A stretch of 64,000 bases of DNA from Paenibacillus sp. IHBB 10380 (GCF_000949425.1 NZ_CP010976.1:1116001-1180000); one strand, 5' to 3'. Shown: positions 17,479 to 25,519, counted from the first letter of the stretch. Numbers and translations are program-made. Notes: generated by a model not told the origin, from the letters alone.

Positions 17479-18603
17479 TTGATTTCACAAGAGCGAATTG
17501 TTAAAGAATTTATGGAATTAGTTCAAATAGACAGCGAGACCATGCAAGAGCAAGAAATCGCAGTAGTCCTTAAGAGAAAATTTAGTGAGCTTGGGCTTCA
17601 TGTTGTTGAAGATGATAGTCACAAGCTTACGGGTCACGGTGCAGGTAATTTGATCATTACTTGGGAAGCGGATCAATTAAATAATGCTCCGCATATCTTC
17701 TTTACCTGTCATATGGATACTGTTACACCGGGTAAGGGCATTAAACCTACCCTGCATGAAGATGGATGGATTACTAGTGATGGTACAACTATTCTTGGCG
17801 CGGATGATAAGGCGGGTATTGCTGCTCTTTTGGAAGCGATTCGCGTAATTCAAGAGCAAAAGATCCCTCATGGTCAGGTTCAATTTATTATTACAGCGGG
17901 TGAAGAGTCGGGGCTTAAGGGTGCACGATCTTTCGATCCATCAAATATGGATGCCGAATTCGGATACGCGTTGGATTCAAATGGTGAGATTGGTGCAATA
18001 GCTGTAGCAGCTCCTACGCAAGCCAAAATCAAGATGAGTATCACAGGTAAATCTGCTCATGCCGGCGTAAATCCAGAAGATGGAATTAGTGCTATTCAAG
18101 TAGCTTCCAAAGCGATAGCGCGTATGAGCTTGGGTAGAATTGACCATGAGACGACAGCGAATATTGGTAAATTCTCTGGCGGTGGGGCTACGAATATTGT
18201 TTGTGATTACGTAGAATTGGACGCAGAAGCACGGAGTATCGTACAAGAAAAAGTAGATAAACAAATTGCAGATATGAGAGAAGCGCTTGAGACCACAGCT
18301 CGTGAATGTGGAGCGCAGTGTGAATTTCTGGGCGAGATTGTATATCCTGCTTTTAACTTTAATGAGAACGATGCTGTTGTACAGCTTGCAGAGCGCGCCA
18401 TTACAAGCTTGGGATTGACTAGTCGTCTATTCCATTCTGGTGGGGGTAGCGACGCTAATATCTTTAACGGATTTGGTATTCCTACCGTGAATTTAGCACT
18501 TGGCTATGAAGATATTCATACGACGAAAGAACGGATCAAAGCCGCAGATATGGCAAAAGCCGCTGAAGTGGTTGTTGCAATCATTCAGGAATCTGCTAAA
18601 TAG
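17479..18603 (+). CDS. M20 family peptidase T-like (YqjE-like)
   Basis: 374 residues of the di-zinc M20 family. Metal ligands are seen in FFTCHMDTV (His and Asp), GADDKAG (bridging Asp), AGEESGLKG (catalytic Glu pair), YALDSNGE and the C-terminal DIHTTKE. A dimerisation domain sits between about 180 and 295 (TGKSAHAGVNPEDG). It fits the PepT/YqjE group, presumed tripeptide or aminoacyl hydrolase. Start is TTG behind GAGAGGGAAG. It is followed by a clear terminator, so it stands alone. Confidence 0.9.
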   Translation: MISQERIVKEFMELVQIDSETMQEQEIAVVLKRKFSELGLHVVEDDSHKLTGHGAGNLIITWEADQLNNAPHIFFTCHMDTVTPGKGIKPTLHEDGWITSDGTTILGADDKAGIAALLEAIRVIQEQKIPHGQVQFIITAGEESGLKGARSFDPSNMDAEFGYALDSNGEIGAIAVAAPTQAKIKMSITGKSAHAGVNPEDGISAIQVASKAIARMSLGRIDHETTANIGKFSGGGATNIVCDYVELDAEARSIVQEKVDKQIADMREALETTARECGAQCEFLGEIVYPAFNFNENDAVVQLAERAITSLGLTSRLFHSGGGSDANIFNGFGIPTVNLALGYEDIHTTKERIKAADMAKAAEVVVAIIQESAK

Positions 18604-18631
18604 AAAGAATAATTCAGTTCTGATAAAATGT

Positions 18632-18668
18632 AACCCGGACCCAGATGTTGGATGGAGTCCGGGTTCTT
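18632..18668. terminator. Terminator between the M20 peptidase and mciZ
   Basis: AACCCGGAC pairs perfectly with GTCCGGGTT (nine pairs) with a T-containing tail. It separates convergent genes. Confidence 0.75.
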
Positions 18669-18723
18669 GTGAATAAATGAGAACACAATGTGATCAAGAG
18701 GGTAAGCCTACTCCCAGAGAGAT

Positions 18724-18861
18724 CTAATTTTTGGTTTCTTGCAGTAATTGTTTAATGGTTACATCAGGTCCATATTGTTTCTGCCATTGTTTGAGCATAA
18801 TGCTAATCTGCCAAGCTTGTCCAACCATACGAAATGAGTCAGTGGAGCGATAGCTCTTCAT
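18724..18861 (-). CDS. mciZ: MciZ-like inhibitor of FtsZ ring formation
   Basis: A 45-residue ORF with AAGG six bases before ATG. Residues 12-25 (MVGQAWQISIMLKQ) align with the VGKAWEIRAKLKE segment I recall for Bacillus subtilis MciZ, a 40-residue mother-cell peptide that caps FtsZ filaments during sporulation. The starts (MK..R) also agree. In Bacillus mciZ lies beside nudF, and here it is divergent from nudF, which adds weight. Its promoter region contains CATATGCT, resembling a sigma-E -10, but no matching -35 at normal spacing was found. Confidence 0.72.
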   Translation of the reverse strand: MKSYRSTDSFRMVGQAWQISIMLKQWQKQYGPDVTIKQLLQETKN

Positions 18862-18890
18862 GGTTTACCTTCTTTCGAATTAAGATTTGC

Positions 18891-18896
18891 TATAAT
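18891..18896 (+). promoter_or_regulatory. -10 element of a probable nudF promoter
   Basis: TATAAT preceded by TTTGC lies 60 bases before the nudF GTG in the mciZ-nudF divergent region. A good -35 at 17 bases is not obvious. Confidence 0.45.
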
Positions 18897-18956
18897 AACA
18901 GCATATGTACTAACCCATGTGTTCATACTTGTTTTATATCAAGGGAGGTATTGTTT

Positions 18957-19544
18957 GTGGAAAAATCAAATGAATTCATTTCTAATTCAGCTTCATCCTC
19001 ACTAGAGGAGATCACGTTATCGACACAATCTATATTTCAGGGGAAGATCATTTCCCTTCAGGTGGATACGGTGCAATTACCGAACGGAAATACTGCCACA
19101 CGTGAAGTTGTTAAACATCCAGGGGCCGTTGCTGTTCTTGCCTTACATGAGGGCAAGTTGATTGTAGTTGATCAATATCGTCAACCTTTGGGTCGTTGTG
19201 AAGTGGAGATTCCGGCAGGAAAGCTAGAGCCAGGGGAAGATCCGCTGGAAGCAGCCGTTCGGGAATTAAAGGAAGAGACAGGATATAGCTGCGGTGAAAT
19301 GAAGCATCTTCAATCCTTTTATACATCTCCTGGTTTCGCAGATGAATTGATTCACTTATATGTAACTGAGGATCTTACTGTTGGTGACATGGCGCCAGAT
19401 GAAGATGAATTTCTGGAGATGTCAGAACTCACGTTGGAAGAAGCTTATCGTTATATTCAAGAGGGACGGATCAGTGATGCTAAGACCATTATGGCTGTGT
19501 ATGCGTGGCATCTCTATACGTTGACAGGTAAATTTGGTGAATAA
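18957..19544 (+). CDS. nudF: ADP-ribose pyrophosphatase NudF
   Basis: 195 residues of the Nudix superfamily. The Nudix box is complete: GKLEPGEDPLEAAVRELKEE followed by TGY. Upstream PGAVAVLAL and downstream FYTSPGFADE are typical of ADP-ribose pyrophosphatases. It hydrolyses ADP-ribose to AMP and ribose 5-phosphate. GTG 18957 is eight bases after AAGGGAGG; a longer frame to 18834 crosses the promoter and is rejected. The stop lies two bases before the ATG of the endonuclease Q gene, so the two are coupled. Confidence 0.93.
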   Translation: MEKSNEFISNSASSSLEEITLSTQSIFQGKIISLQVDTVQLPNGNTATREVVKHPGAVAVLALHEGKLIVVDQYRQPLGRCEVEIPAGKLEPGEDPLEAAVRELKEETGYSCGEMKHLQSFYTSPGFADELIHLYVTEDLTVGDMAPDEDEFLEMSELTLEEAYRYIQEGRISDAKTIMAVYAWHLYTLTGKFGE

Positions 19545-19545
19545 G

Positions 19546-20751
19546 ATGAGCGAGAATGTAATAAGTAACGAGACACTTAAAGAATATTATGCAGACCTGC
19601 ACATACATATTGGACGAGCCTCAGATGGGCAAGCGGTAAAGATCAGCGGTAGCCGTAATCTTACATTTGAGAATATTGCTAGAGAAGCTTCTGAGCGGAA
19701 GGGGATTGAGTTGATTGGTATTATTGATTGCCATTCTCCTTCAGTGCAGAACGACATTATATCAAGCTTACACTCCGGTGAGATGTCTGAAGTTGTAGGG
19801 GGTGGGATATCATATAGTGGTACCACAATCCTGCTTGGGACTGAAATTGAGATCTTTGAGCCAAATAAGGGGGCAGCGCATCTACTCGCCTATTTTCCGA
19901 ATCTAGAAGCCATGCAGCATTTCACGAGATGGATGAGTTCCCATATGAAGAATGTGAATCTTAGCTCACAACGATTGTATGTTCCAGCTCGTAAATTACA
20001 GGAAGAAATATATGCCCGTGGGGGCTTAATGATTCCAGCCCATGTCTTCACCCCACATAAAGGAATCTACGGAAATGTGACAAGTAAGATGGAAGATATA
20101 TTAGATCTGAGTATGATAAGCGGGATAGAACTGGGTCTTAGTGCAGATTCTGCAATGGCAGGAACTCTGAGCGAGCTTGATCAGTTTACTTTCTTGAGTA
20201 ATTCAGATGCTCACTCCCTTGGCAAAATAGGGCGGGAGTATAATCAATTAAGATTGTGCGCGCCTTCTTTTATGGAATTCAGTAAGGCGTTGTCTAGGAT
20301 GGATGGGCGGAGGGTAACAGCGAACTATGGATTGAATCCGCGTTTGGGTAAATACCACCGGACCTATTGTAACCATTGCAACGCCATTGTTGAAGAATCC
20401 TCAGGTGCTGAACATCTATGCCCACACTGCGGAAGTAAAAAGTTGGTACAAGGTGTGCTTGATCGCATTCTCAGTATTGCTGATAGGCAGGAACCCTATA
20501 TTACTGAACACCGCCCACCTTATCAATATCAGGTTCCACTTGAATTTATTCCCGGTCTTGGTAAGGCTACAATGGCATGCCTGCTTGACGTATTTGGTAC
20601 GGAGATGGCTATTCTACATGAAGCAAAGAAAGAGTTAATTGCGGAGATCGTTGGGGATAAAATGGCTTCTCAAATTGTTCTGGCTCGTAGTGGTTTGTTA
20701 TCCCTTTCTTCTGGTGGAGGCGGGACGTATGGCAAAGTGATTAAACCTTGA
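19546..20751 (+). CDS. Endonuclease Q family protein (PHP domain)
   Basis: 401 residues. The N-terminal PHP phosphoesterase domain has ADLHIHIGRASDG, IIDCHSP, MIPAHVFTPHKG and NSDAHSLGKIGRE metal-binding motifs. A zinc ribbon follows (CNHC...CPHC, about 280-305), then a helix-hairpin-helix-like FIPGLGKATMACLLDVFG. This is the EndoQ architecture. Characterised members (archaea, some Bacillus) cut 5' to deaminated bases such as uracil or hypoxanthine, an alternative to glycosylases. It follows nudF with no gap, pairing DNA lesion repair with nucleotide clean-up. Activity here is inferred. Confidence 0.88.
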   Translation: MSENVISNETLKEYYADLHIHIGRASDGQAVKISGSRNLTFENIAREASERKGIELIGIIDCHSPSVQNDIISSLHSGEMSEVVGGGISYSGTTILLGTEIEIFEPNKGAAHLLAYFPNLEAMQHFTRWMSSHMKNVNLSSQRLYVPARKLQEEIYARGGLMIPAHVFTPHKGIYGNVTSKMEDILDLSMISGIELGLSADSAMAGTLSELDQFTFLSNSDAHSLGKIGREYNQLRLCAPSFMEFSKALSRMDGRRVTANYGLNPRLGKYHRTYCNHCNAIVEESSGAEHLCPHCGSKKLVQGVLDRILSIADRQEPYITEHRPPYQYQVPLEFIPGLGKATMACLLDVFGTEMAILHEAKKELIAEIVGDKMASQIVLARSGLLSLSSGGGGTYGKVIKP

Positions 20752-20878
20752 TTCAGATGAGTATTAGATAGTTGTAGTATCAATTCGGTGCGATAATGGT
20801 AAGCACAATTTAGCCCCGAGACTATATAACAGAGAGTAAACTTGTCAAAAAAAAGCCATTGACGAGAGATGGACTATG

Positions 20879-20899
20879 ATTTATGATCATCTCATAAAT
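20879..20899 (+). promoter_or_regulatory. Hairpin in the glcT leader
   Basis: ATTTATGA pairs perfectly with TCATAAAT across a five-base loop. It lies 20 bases before the RAT-like element. It has no T-tail. It may be part of the leader fold, or an operator if transcription starts downstream. Confidence 0.35.
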
Positions 20900-20918
20900 G
20901 ATCGTTTATATATTTGTG

Positions 20919-20945
20919 GCGTGTTACCGTAATGGGCATGAGCTA
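20919..20945 (+). promoter_or_regulatory. GlcT-type ribonucleic antiterminator (RAT)
   Basis: GTGTTAC followed after five bases by GGGCATGAGC resembles, from memory, the GlcT target in ptsG leaders (GTGTTAC...GGCATGAG). CGTG/CATG and CC/GG can pair to give the two-step stem of RATs. Its 3' end overlaps the 5' arm of the terminator at 20941, the geometry required for antitermination. The gene controlled is glcT itself. Confidence 0.58.
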
Positions 20946-20986
20946 AAAATTGACTTCATCTAGTAAGTCTTCTTTTGGCTTTTTTT
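20941..20986 (+). terminator. Leader terminator upstream of glcT
   Basis: AGCTAAAA...GACTT pairs with AAGTC...TTTTGGCT across an eight-base loop, followed by TTTTTT. It lies between the RAT-like element and the glcT ribosome site, so readthrough is needed for glcT expression. Confidence 0.7.
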
Positions 20987-21022
20987 GCTTATATAGAATT
21001 ATAACTGGAAAGGAGGGAGAAC

Positions 21023-21892
21023 TTGGCGCGGGAAAGCGAGCAATTTCAGGTACAGCGTGTCATCGGTAACAACGTTGTGATGGTTCAAGGTGGCAAGAAG
21101 GGGAAAGAGTATGTCATCATCGGCAAGGGTATTGGTTTTGCAGTCAAAGATTCAGGGGTGATCGAAGGGGATGATCACCGGATTGAGAAGCTGTTTCGGT
21201 TGGAAGACCGTGAAGAATGGAGTCAGTATCAGGCTTTATTGGAAGATATTGATCCTAAGATCATGAGAATAACCGATGAGATTATTGCAGACATCGCCGA
21301 TGAGTTTCCCGACAAGTTAAACGACAAAATATATTTGGCACTCCCAAGCCATATTCAATTTACCATTTACCGACTGCGCAACGGCATGGACATTGTCAAT
21401 CCTTTTTTACAAGAAACGAAGCTGACCTTTCCAAAGGAATATGAGATCGCTTGCAGGGCTGCTGAGAAAATTAATGCAGAGTTTCAGGTGCAAATTCCTG
21501 AAGATGAGGTTGGATTCTTGACCTATCACGTATACTCAGCTGTAAGCAATGTTCCGGTAGGGCAACTGGTAAAAGCCTCTAATATTGTGAGTGAACTGCT
21601 TGAAATGATTAAGATGGAACGTAATATTATGTTTGAGCATGGAAGTATGAATCACGTTAGATTGATGATTCACCTGCGGTTCTCAATAGAACGAATTCTG
21701 CATGGATCGTTAATAGATAATCCTTTTGTGAAGCATATTAAGAGAGAATACAAGGAAGAATACAAGCTGGCCAAAAAGCTGGGGGAAGTCATGCAAAATA
21801 AACTGAAAACTGACATTCCTGAAGAAGAGTTGTGTTTCCTCGCCATGCATTTACATCGGTTGTTCCAGACCCTAGAGAAAAAACAAAAATAG
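21023..21892 (+). CDS. glcT: GlcT/LicT family transcription antiterminator
   Basis: 289 residues from TTG behind AAAGGAGGG. The N-terminal CAT RNA-binding domain (1-60) has QRVIGNNVVMVQ and IGKGIGF. Two PTS regulation domains follow (about 65-170 and 175-280). Candidate phosphorylated histidines are in LALPSHIQFT, FLTYHVYSA, MIHLRFSIER and FLAMHLHRL. The protein binds RAT hairpins and prevents termination of glucose PTS transcripts. The next gene is a glucose IIA, but ptsG is not in the window. The leader carries its own RAT and terminator, suggesting autoregulation. Confidence 0.92.
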   Translation: MARESEQFQVQRVIGNNVVMVQGGKKGKEYVIIGKGIGFAVKDSGVIEGDDHRIEKLFRLEDREEWSQYQALLEDIDPKIMRITDEIIADIADEFPDKLNDKIYLALPSHIQFTIYRLRNGMDIVNPFLQETKLTFPKEYEIACRAAEKINAEFQVQIPEDEVGFLTYHVYSAVSNVPVGQLVKASNIVSELLEMIKMERNIMFEHGSMNHVRLMIHLRFSIERILHGSLIDNPFVKHIKREYKEEYKLAKKLGEVMQNKLKTDIPEEELCFLAMHLHRLFQTLEKKQK

Positions 21893-21914
21893 TAGCGGAG
21901 AGAAGTGACAATTT

Positions 21915-22424
21915 ATGTTTTCCAAATGGAGATCAAAAAAAGAAGAGAAACATACTGAAAATATGGAGATAACTACACCACTAAGCGGTAATTCCGTACC
22001 ACTTACGGAAGTGCCAGATGAAATTTTTGCAGGTGGACATATGGGAAAGGGAATTGCCATTGAACCTATAGAAGGAAAACTGATTGCTCCTTTCGATGGT
22101 AAGGTAGCCCATGTAGTTAAAACAAATCATGCCGTTATTTTGGAGCATCCCTCTGGCATGCAGCTACTATTACATATCGGGATTGATACCGTTAGCCTGA
22201 AAGGTAAGGGATTTACCAGTCATATTGCTAGTGGAGACATGATCAAAGCAGGGCAAATGCTGATTGAATTTGATCTGGAGGCTATTCGTGCAGCCGGACT
22301 ACGTACCATCTCGCCGGTTATTGTTACCAGTAGCGAGGAATTCACTTGGGATGTGGATTGTCACTATGGTCCGGTAACCGCCGGTAAAGAAAGTATTCTT
22401 ACCGTTGCTTCTTCAAAGAAATAA
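21915..22424 (+). CDS. crr: PTS glucose-specific IIA component
   Basis: 169 residues with the IIA-Glc fold. The phosphorylated His is about residue 87 in LLHIGIDTV, with the second active-site His about 72 in TNHAVILEH. PIEGKLIAPFDGKVA is the typical N-terminal strand pair. It passes phosphate from HPr to a IIBC permease encoded elsewhere. An extra basic N-terminal 25 residues (KWRSKKEEK) is present, like stand-alone IIA proteins. It lies 22 bases after glcT and ends in a terminator, so glcT and this gene form one unit. Confidence 0.92.
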   Translation: MFSKWRSKKEEKHTENMEITTPLSGNSVPLTEVPDEIFAGGHMGKGIAIEPIEGKLIAPFDGKVAHVVKTNHAVILEHPSGMQLLLHIGIDTVSLKGKGFTSHIASGDMIKAGQMLIEFDLEAIRAAGLRTISPVIVTSSEEFTWDVDCHYGPVTAGKESILTVASSKK

Positions 22425-22471
22425 TTATCTTTAGCGTGACAAGATATGAAACGAGGGCAAGTCCCTTTTAT

Positions 22472-22510
22472 AAAACAAGGATAAAATATAAAATTTTGTC
22501 CTTGTTTTTT
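22472..22510 (+). terminator. Terminator of the glcT-IIA operon
   Basis: AAAACAAGGA pairs with TCCTTGTTTT with an AT-rich inner stem, followed by TTTTGTGTTTTT. Confidence 0.8.
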
Positions 22511-22665
22511 GTGTTTTTAAGGAAAAATAAGATGCTATGATGATAGCTAAATAATTAAAGATTAGATGGAGTATGAGCTATGACAGAGAAGATAGAGGAC
22601 AAGTCATAGTTTATGGAAGTCTCTCATAACCTAAAGTATGTGATAGGAAGGGAGACTCTTAAGCT

Positions 22666-23289
22666 ATGCAATCTTTACGCCATTCCTTTAAGGATCTGAC
22701 CACGCTCTACATCTTTGTAGCGGTGTTATTCTTAGTCGGTGTAATCTTCGGTGCGTTAATGGTTAACGCCCTTTCGCTTGAGCAGCAACAGGATTTAGCT
22801 AGATATTTGGGCAATTATTTTGCGACTGTGGATCAAGGGGATGGGATGTCTCTACAGGACACCTATTGGAGTATTGCTGGACTGCATTTGAAATGGGTAG
22901 GCTTGATTTGGATTTGTGGTTTATCTGTCATTGGGTTACCGGGAATTTTAATTCTAGATTTTCTAAAAGGTGTACTCATCGGATTCACGGTAGGCTACTT
23001 GGTGGGGCAATTCTCTTGGAAAGGATTATTATTTGCCATGGTATCCGTGGCACCACATAATTTATTGATTATTCCAGTGCTACTTATCTGTAGTGTGGCT
23101 GCCATTACTTTTTCACTGCACATTATTAAGAATAGAGTGCTAATGCACCATAATAACAACTTTAAGCGTCCGTTCGTAAGATATGTGGGGCTTACGTTAG
23201 TTATGGCGGCACTCATGCTAGGAATATCTTTATTTGAAACTTGGGTCACACCAGCGATGATGCGCTGGGTCACGCCTTTTATGATTTAA
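22666..23289 (+). CDS. spoIIM: Stage II sporulation protein M
   Basis: 207 residues with about five membrane helices. The pattern LFLVGVIFGALMV at the start, GLPGILILDFLKGVLIGFTVGYL in the middle and the MVSVAPHNLLIIP helix are typical of SpoIIM. With SpoIID and SpoIIP it drives septal peptidoglycan removal and engulfment. AGGAAGGGAG precedes ATG. It is monocistronic here. In Bacillus it is sigma-E dependent; I could not place a convincing sigma-E promoter. Confidence 0.95.
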   Translation: MQSLRHSFKDLTTLYIFVAVLFLVGVIFGALMVNALSLEQQQDLARYLGNYFATVDQGDGMSLQDTYWSIAGLHLKWVGLIWICGLSVIGLPGILILDFLKGVLIGFTVGYLVGQFSWKGLLFAMVSVAPHNLLIIPVLLICSVAAITFSLHIIKNRVLMHHNNNFKRPFVRYVGLTLVMAALMLGISLFETWVTPAMMRWVTPFMI

Positions 23290-23359
23290 AAGCATTAAAA
23301 TCATTGATGATAAAGGGCAAGCATTCATTCAGGATTTACTCTGAACAAGACTGAACTAA

Positions 23360-23390
23360 ATTCAAGAAGGAGCCGCTTTCGCGACTCCCG
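23360..23390 (-). terminator. Weak terminator after the Spo0E-like gene
   Basis: On the minus strand GGAG-CGCG/CCGC-CTCC arms form a short GC-rich hairpin with a loose T/C-rich tail. It may also serve spoIIM in the other direction. Confidence 0.4.
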
Positions 23391-23394
23391 TATA

Positions 23395-23556
23395 TCAATT
23401 TTCAGACTTCTGCTTAAGCAACATGTTGTATTGATTCAGTACTTCATCTAGTTGTTGGCTAGTCTCGATGAGTTCCCGGTCAGCTAGTTGTTTAATCAAT
23501 GATAGTTTATTTAATTCTAACCGGAGTGCTTCAATTTTTCCGATTATTCTATCCAA
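23395..23556 (-). CDS. Spo0E-like aspartyl-phosphate phosphatase
   Basis: A 53-residue two-helix protein from TTG, about nine bases after GGGAG. The spacing of IEALRLELNKL and the signature SQQLDEVLNQY match the Spo0E family, whose S-Q-x-x-D motif removes phosphate from Spo0A~P. Helix lengths agree with Spo0E/YnzD/YisI proteins. Such phosphatases delay sporulation. It is convergent to spoIIM and was not found as a longer ORF. Whether Spo0A or another receiver is the target is not certain. Confidence 0.8.
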   Translation of the reverse strand: MDRIIGKIEALRLELNKLSLIKQLADRELIETSQQLDEVLNQYNMLLKQKSEN

Positions 23557-23779
23557 TTTGAACAGCTCCCATGATCGAATATCTATATTATACGTTCGCC
23601 GTGCACTGCGACCGTGGGGCGGATTTCCGCGACCATCCCGGAATGACCAGTAGGTTTCGTCTATTCCGCTGTAGACTCTTCAGGCGATTATGATATGATC
23701 GATTTTTTTATTGAAATGATAAGAATTGAGTACGCAAAACTAATGACCACAGAGGCATGACGCCAATGCGGGCATTAGT

Positions 23780-24070
23780 TTAATGAAACATACTCAGTAC
23801 TCGTGATACATTTTCTACATCATCATAAGGAACCCACACAAGACCTTCAAACGTACGAATCTTAGCGCGTTCGGGATCGGTACATACTTCGGCGACTCCT
23901 GTTATAATCTCACCACTATTAAGCGTCACAGTCATCTGTTGATTAGTAGCTGTGGCTATATATAATTCCTCTATCATCGAATAAATCACCTCAGACTGAG
24001 ATTTCGACAATATTTCTGGAATTCCTTCATCAGTCCCTAAAATGCTCAGAGATCTATTTATTTCATCCAA
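23780..24070 (-). CDS. Small hypothetical protein
   Basis: 96 residues; an acidic helical N terminus, then a beta segment QQMTVTLNSGEIITGVAEVCTDPERAKIRTFEGLVWVPYDDVENVSRV. The second half has the strand-turn pattern of an Sm-like barrel (short strand, SGE, G, then VPYDDV). I do not recognise a family. AAGGAA is about ten bases before ATG. An inverted repeat AAACTAATG...CATTAGTTT at 23738-23782 lies at the end of the gene and may terminate it. Confidence 0.55.
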   Translation of the reverse strand: MDEINRSLSILGTDEGIPEILSKSQSEVIYSMIEELYIATATNQQMTVTLNSGEIITGVAEVCTDPERAKIRTFEGLVWVPYDDVENVSRVLSMFH

Positions 24071-24178
24071 GGAAATTGTTCCTTACCCATATGTGCTCGA
24101 CCATAACGTTCGAACAGACTACAAATGAGCGCTGAAAGGATGGAAATGGGATATGAGTATTCATACCCCTCCAACTTG

Positions 24179-24475
24179 TCATATGAAAAATGGGAGCAGA
24201 AATAAATCCCTAATTCCGAGAAAAGGAATACGTCGATGGAAAAAGCGGCGTCTTGGGAAAAAGCCTGGATGGAATCCGAATTGTCTATAGGCAGATTCTT
24301 GAGTCGGCATTCCGTTTAAACGATCTATCATTTCATTGGTAGGAACAGCAAGGGTAACACAGTTCTGATCGACGTGAGCAATAAACCCGTCATGCGAATG
24401 ACCGTCAGTCGTTATTATCCCAACATATTTATTCATGCTATTCCAACTGACTTGTTGATAGTAATTTGTATCCAT
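24179..24475 (-). CDS. Hypothetical Sm-like protein with aromatic/Arg-rich tail
   Basis: 98 residues from ATG behind AAGGAGG (the frame extends 17 residues further without a ribosome site). The N half reads YVGIITTDGHSHDGFIAHVD then CVTLAVP, a bent-strand pattern similar to small spore-associated barrel proteins such as YuzF. The tail is strikingly Phe/Arg rich (GFFPRRRFFHRRIPF) and ends LLPFFI. Such tails occur in coat-associated proteins, so a spore-envelope role is possible but inferred. It lies on the same strand as the gene at 23780. Confidence 0.62.
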   Translation of the reverse strand: MDTNYYQQVSWNSMNKYVGIITTDGHSHDGFIAHVDQNCVTLAVPTNEMIDRLNGMPTQESAYRQFGFHPGFFPRRRFFHRRIPFLGIRDLFLLPFFI

Positions 24476-24648
24476 GGATAACCTCCTTGAGTTAAGTATA
24501 CCTCGACAACAGTCTATGGACTGCACCCTATAATGTTCACGGCGTTAGCCTATAAATTAATAATATTAGGGCTTATTCAAGATTAAGATTGAACATTTGC
24601 TTCACCTCCCTCATAACATGTAGCATTTGATGAAGAGAGGGGTTACTG

Positions 24649-25032
24649 ATGAAAATACCAATCACAGGTTTTGTTGTTCATTCTGATGATTCAGATTTCG
24701 AGCATTCACATCAACTTTTTATTACTTCGTGGGACGGAAGATCAGTTCATGTTCATCCTTTTGCAGGGGATACTTCATTTGATGTTGGGCATTACCACCA
24801 TTACGCTGGAGTAACAGAACCAGCTCCAAGTGGTATTCAACATGTTCATAATTATTGTGCAAAAACATCATTTAATGATCAACATACTCACATAATTAGA
24901 GGAACTACAGGACCTGCAATTCAATTGACAGGTGGTGGACATTACCATCCTTTTAAAGGATATACAACAGTAAACGGTAAGATCCCTCACGCTCATAGGT
25001 ACAGTGGGAATACTGAAGATGAGGAAGGTTAA
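24649..25032 (+). CDS. ymaF: YmaF family protein
   Basis: 127 residues built of about six short His-rich repeats: EHSHQLFI, VHVHPFAG, GHYHHYAG, QHVHNYCA, QHTHIIRG, GHYHPFKG, PHAHRYSG. Each carries an HxH pair between beta strands, as in the Bacillus YmaF family. The pattern suggests metal binding; no function is established. GAGAGGGG precedes ATG by eight bases. It is monocistronic and lies in a region with other accessory genes. Confidence 0.85.
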   Translation: MKIPITGFVVHSDDSDFEHSHQLFITSWDGRSVHVHPFAGDTSFDVGHYHHYAGVTEPAPSGIQHVHNYCAKTSFNDQHTHIIRGTTGPAIQLTGGGHYHPFKGYTTVNGKIPHAHRYSGNTEDEEG

Positions 25033-25519
25033 TGTTATTAAGTCATTTTTTTGAGTGAAAAATCTTTAACTAATACATTTGCCCAATATGTTATTTGGGA
25101 TAGTAATGCTTAAAGGAATCAGTCACAAGTTAGTAAATATCCAGTTCTTCTATTTAAAATCAAACTTAACTAAGATGAGCTGCTACTGGCTCATCTTTTC
25201 TTGTTGGAGGGGTTGACGCCTAACAATCGGTGGTCATCAGCGTTAAGATTATGGTTATTGAAAAGGGCCATACAGAGCTAGCCGTAACCGTTGTGGAACT
25301 TAGACGATCAATAAGAGAAGCTGCTGATTATCTTACTAAACAAAGTCTCTGGCCAGGGGGGACGACGAAGTACCGGCCCGTCCACTGGATGACCTGCAGG
25401 TGAGTAGAGTTGATGTAGGTGTACTTCTTATGGAAAAGACTAGTGGATGCGCTATATTAATTAGGCTGAGTGCTATTTTATATTGTATATTGGAACTGGA
25501 AAGCCAAAGGAGAGATGGT
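25033..25519. other. Intergenic stretch with terminator and a short GC-richer frame
   Basis: It holds the YmaF terminator (25172-25203) and a 50-codon frame at 25251-25403 whose second half (WPGGTTKYRPVHW) is GC-richer than its surroundings and without a ribosome site. I see no recognisable gene. The short frame may be a fragment of a lost gene. Confidence 0.4.
25172..25203 (+). terminator. Terminator downstream of ymaF
   Basis: AAGATGAGC pairs perfectly with GCTCATCTT across an eight-base loop followed by TTCTTGTT. Confidence 0.7.

Noticed and set aside
22560..22665. Sigma-E promoter before spoIIM
   Set aside because: CATAGTTT fits a -10, but no -35 with normal spacing was found, so it is not listed.
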